Shown in pieces: positions 63,462 to 64,000 of a stretch of 64,000 nt of DNA. A program made the translations under genes and the position numbers. Origin of the DNA: Streptomyces shenzhenensis. GTDB lineage: Bacteria > Actinomycetota > Actinomycetes > Streptomycetales > Streptomycetaceae. Location of the stretch: the NCBI RefSeq assembly GCF_003688995.1, contig NZ_PENI01000025.1, positions 1 to 64,000 on the forward strand, in the 5' to 3' direction. The notes beneath the pieces are model-generated. The model was given only the letters and a program-made list of their open reading frames with translations. It was not told the DNA's origin and made no database searches. How positions within the stretch are numbered: the stretch's first letter is position 1; every line of letters starts with the position of its first letter.

Positions 63462-64000
63462 ATGCACAGATCCCGCTTCCCCGGCGGCCGCCGGCGCCGC
63501 GTCCCCCTGCTGGCCGCCGGGCTCACGGCCTTCGCGACCGTGCTGGCCGGTGCCGTCGGCGCCGACGCCACGACGACCGCCGGCGCCCTCGTGCCGACCC
63601 AGCTGCGCACCCAGCACCTCGACCGGGCCCTCGGCATCGACGACACCACCCCCTCGCTCAGCTGGCGGACCGCCGCCCGCGCCGCCGGCGTCCTCCAGTC
63701 CGGCTACCGGGTCCAGGCCGCCACCAGCCCGGAGCGGCTGCGCGCCGGCCGGCCCGACCTGTGGGACTCCGGCAAGGTCCGCTCGGCCACCCCGGAGACG
63801 ACCTACGCCGGCCGGGCGGTCGGCTCCCGCACCCGCGTGTACTGGCGGGTCATGCTCTGGTCGCAGCACGGGGCCCGGGGGTCCGCCTGGAGCGCCCCCG
63901 CCGTCTTCGAGACCGGACTGACCCGGCAGTCCGACTGGAACGCGGACTGGATCACCCACCCCGACTGGCGGCTCGGCGAGCGCGCCGTGCAGCCGGTCGT
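63462..64000 (+). CDS. GH78 alpha-L-rhamnosidase, N-terminal part (runs off the window)
   Basis: From ATG 63462 (GTAGGAG upstream) 179 codons stay open to the end. An Arg-rich signal peptide (RVPLLAAGLTAFATVLAG) precedes LVPTQLRTQHLDRALGIDDT, followed by PSLSWR, the opening of bacterial GH78 rhamnosidases. SGYRVQAATSPERL, LWDSGKV and RVYWRVMLWS make up the first fibronectin-like domain, and DWNADWITHPDW the start of the N-terminal carbohydrate-binding module. The catalytic barrel is outside the window. It is 38 bp behind the GH106-like gene, in the same operon. Confidence 0.88.
   Translation, partial: MHRSRFPGGRRRRVPLLAAGLTAFATVLAGAVGADATTTAGALVPTQLRTQHLDRALGIDDTTPSLSWRTAARAAGVLQSGYRVQAATSPERLRAGRPDLWDSGKVRSATPETTYAGRAVGSRTRVYWRVMLWSQHGARGSAWSAPAVFETGLTRQSDWNADWITHPDWRLGERAVQPV

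Overview
The window comes from a very high-GC, coding-dense genome with GTG/ATG starts, long ATGA-overlapping operons, twin-arginine and lipoprotein export signals, a complete mce locus and IS982, IS701 and IS481 remnants. This points to an actinomycete, most likely Streptomyces or a close relative. That is inferred from gene content and composition, not from a marker gene.

Layout. (1) 1-2695: divergent xylose isomerase (partial) and a GH31 alpha-xylosidase, a xyloside catabolic pair, followed by a DMT-type membrane protein. (2) 3810-9513: a DUF1684 protein and a complete Dpp/Opp-type ABC importer (lipoprotein receptor, two permeases, two ATPases), with a PucR-type regulator convergent to it. 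(3) 10994-28269: an envelope-lipid region. Three exported proteins on the minus strand are divergent from a 13-gene run: MceG-type ATPase, YrbE1A/B, MceA-F and four Mce-associated (Mas) proteins in an A-B-A-B pattern. The run ends with a secreted MltB-type lytic transglycosylase. The 532-bp divergent control region has a perfect 12-bp hairpin just before mceG and two GTTAC-N6-G(T/A)AAC sites. (4) 28.3-53.8 kb: an accessory, decaying region. Intact genes include two regulator/MFS pairs (MerR and MarR), a secreted adenosine deaminase, a Tat-exported metallophosphoesterase with a LamG domain, a virginiamycin B lyase, a hexapeptide acetyltransferase, two lipoproteins and a methyltransferase. Between them lie broken genes that often keep both ends but have lost the middle (ADP-ribosylglycohydrolase, phosphotransferase, MarR/MFS, IS982, kinase). 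(5) 53.9-64.0 kb: a secreted plant cell-wall glycosidase cluster (GH106, GH127 beta-L-arabinofuranosidase, a second GH106-like enzyme, a partial GH78 rhamnosidase) with LacI-like operators and -35/-10 promoters.

Most interesting unit. At 42.9-49.0 kb a two-gene, translationally coupled module encodes a 1743-residue caspase-like/NACHT-type NTPase/WD40 protein (about 20 recognisable blades, so probably three propellers) and a 289-residue alpha/beta hydrolase. Its G+C is visibly lower than that of its neighbours. It is bracketed by two same-orientation 3'-end fragments of a tRNA-Ser gene (29 of 34 bases identical to each other), the usual scar of a tRNA-targeted integrative element. The architecture fits a STAND-type, protease-linked conflict or cell-suicide system; the function is inferred.

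Other points worth checking: a seven-unit 18-bp tandem repeat built from the Walker A codons of a kinase gene, with one unit one base short; an IS701 transposase whose 3' end has been replaced in frame by the tail of an IS5-type transposase; an E-type Mce protein without a lipobox cysteine; and a possibly leaderless MFS transcript under a MerR-type promoter.
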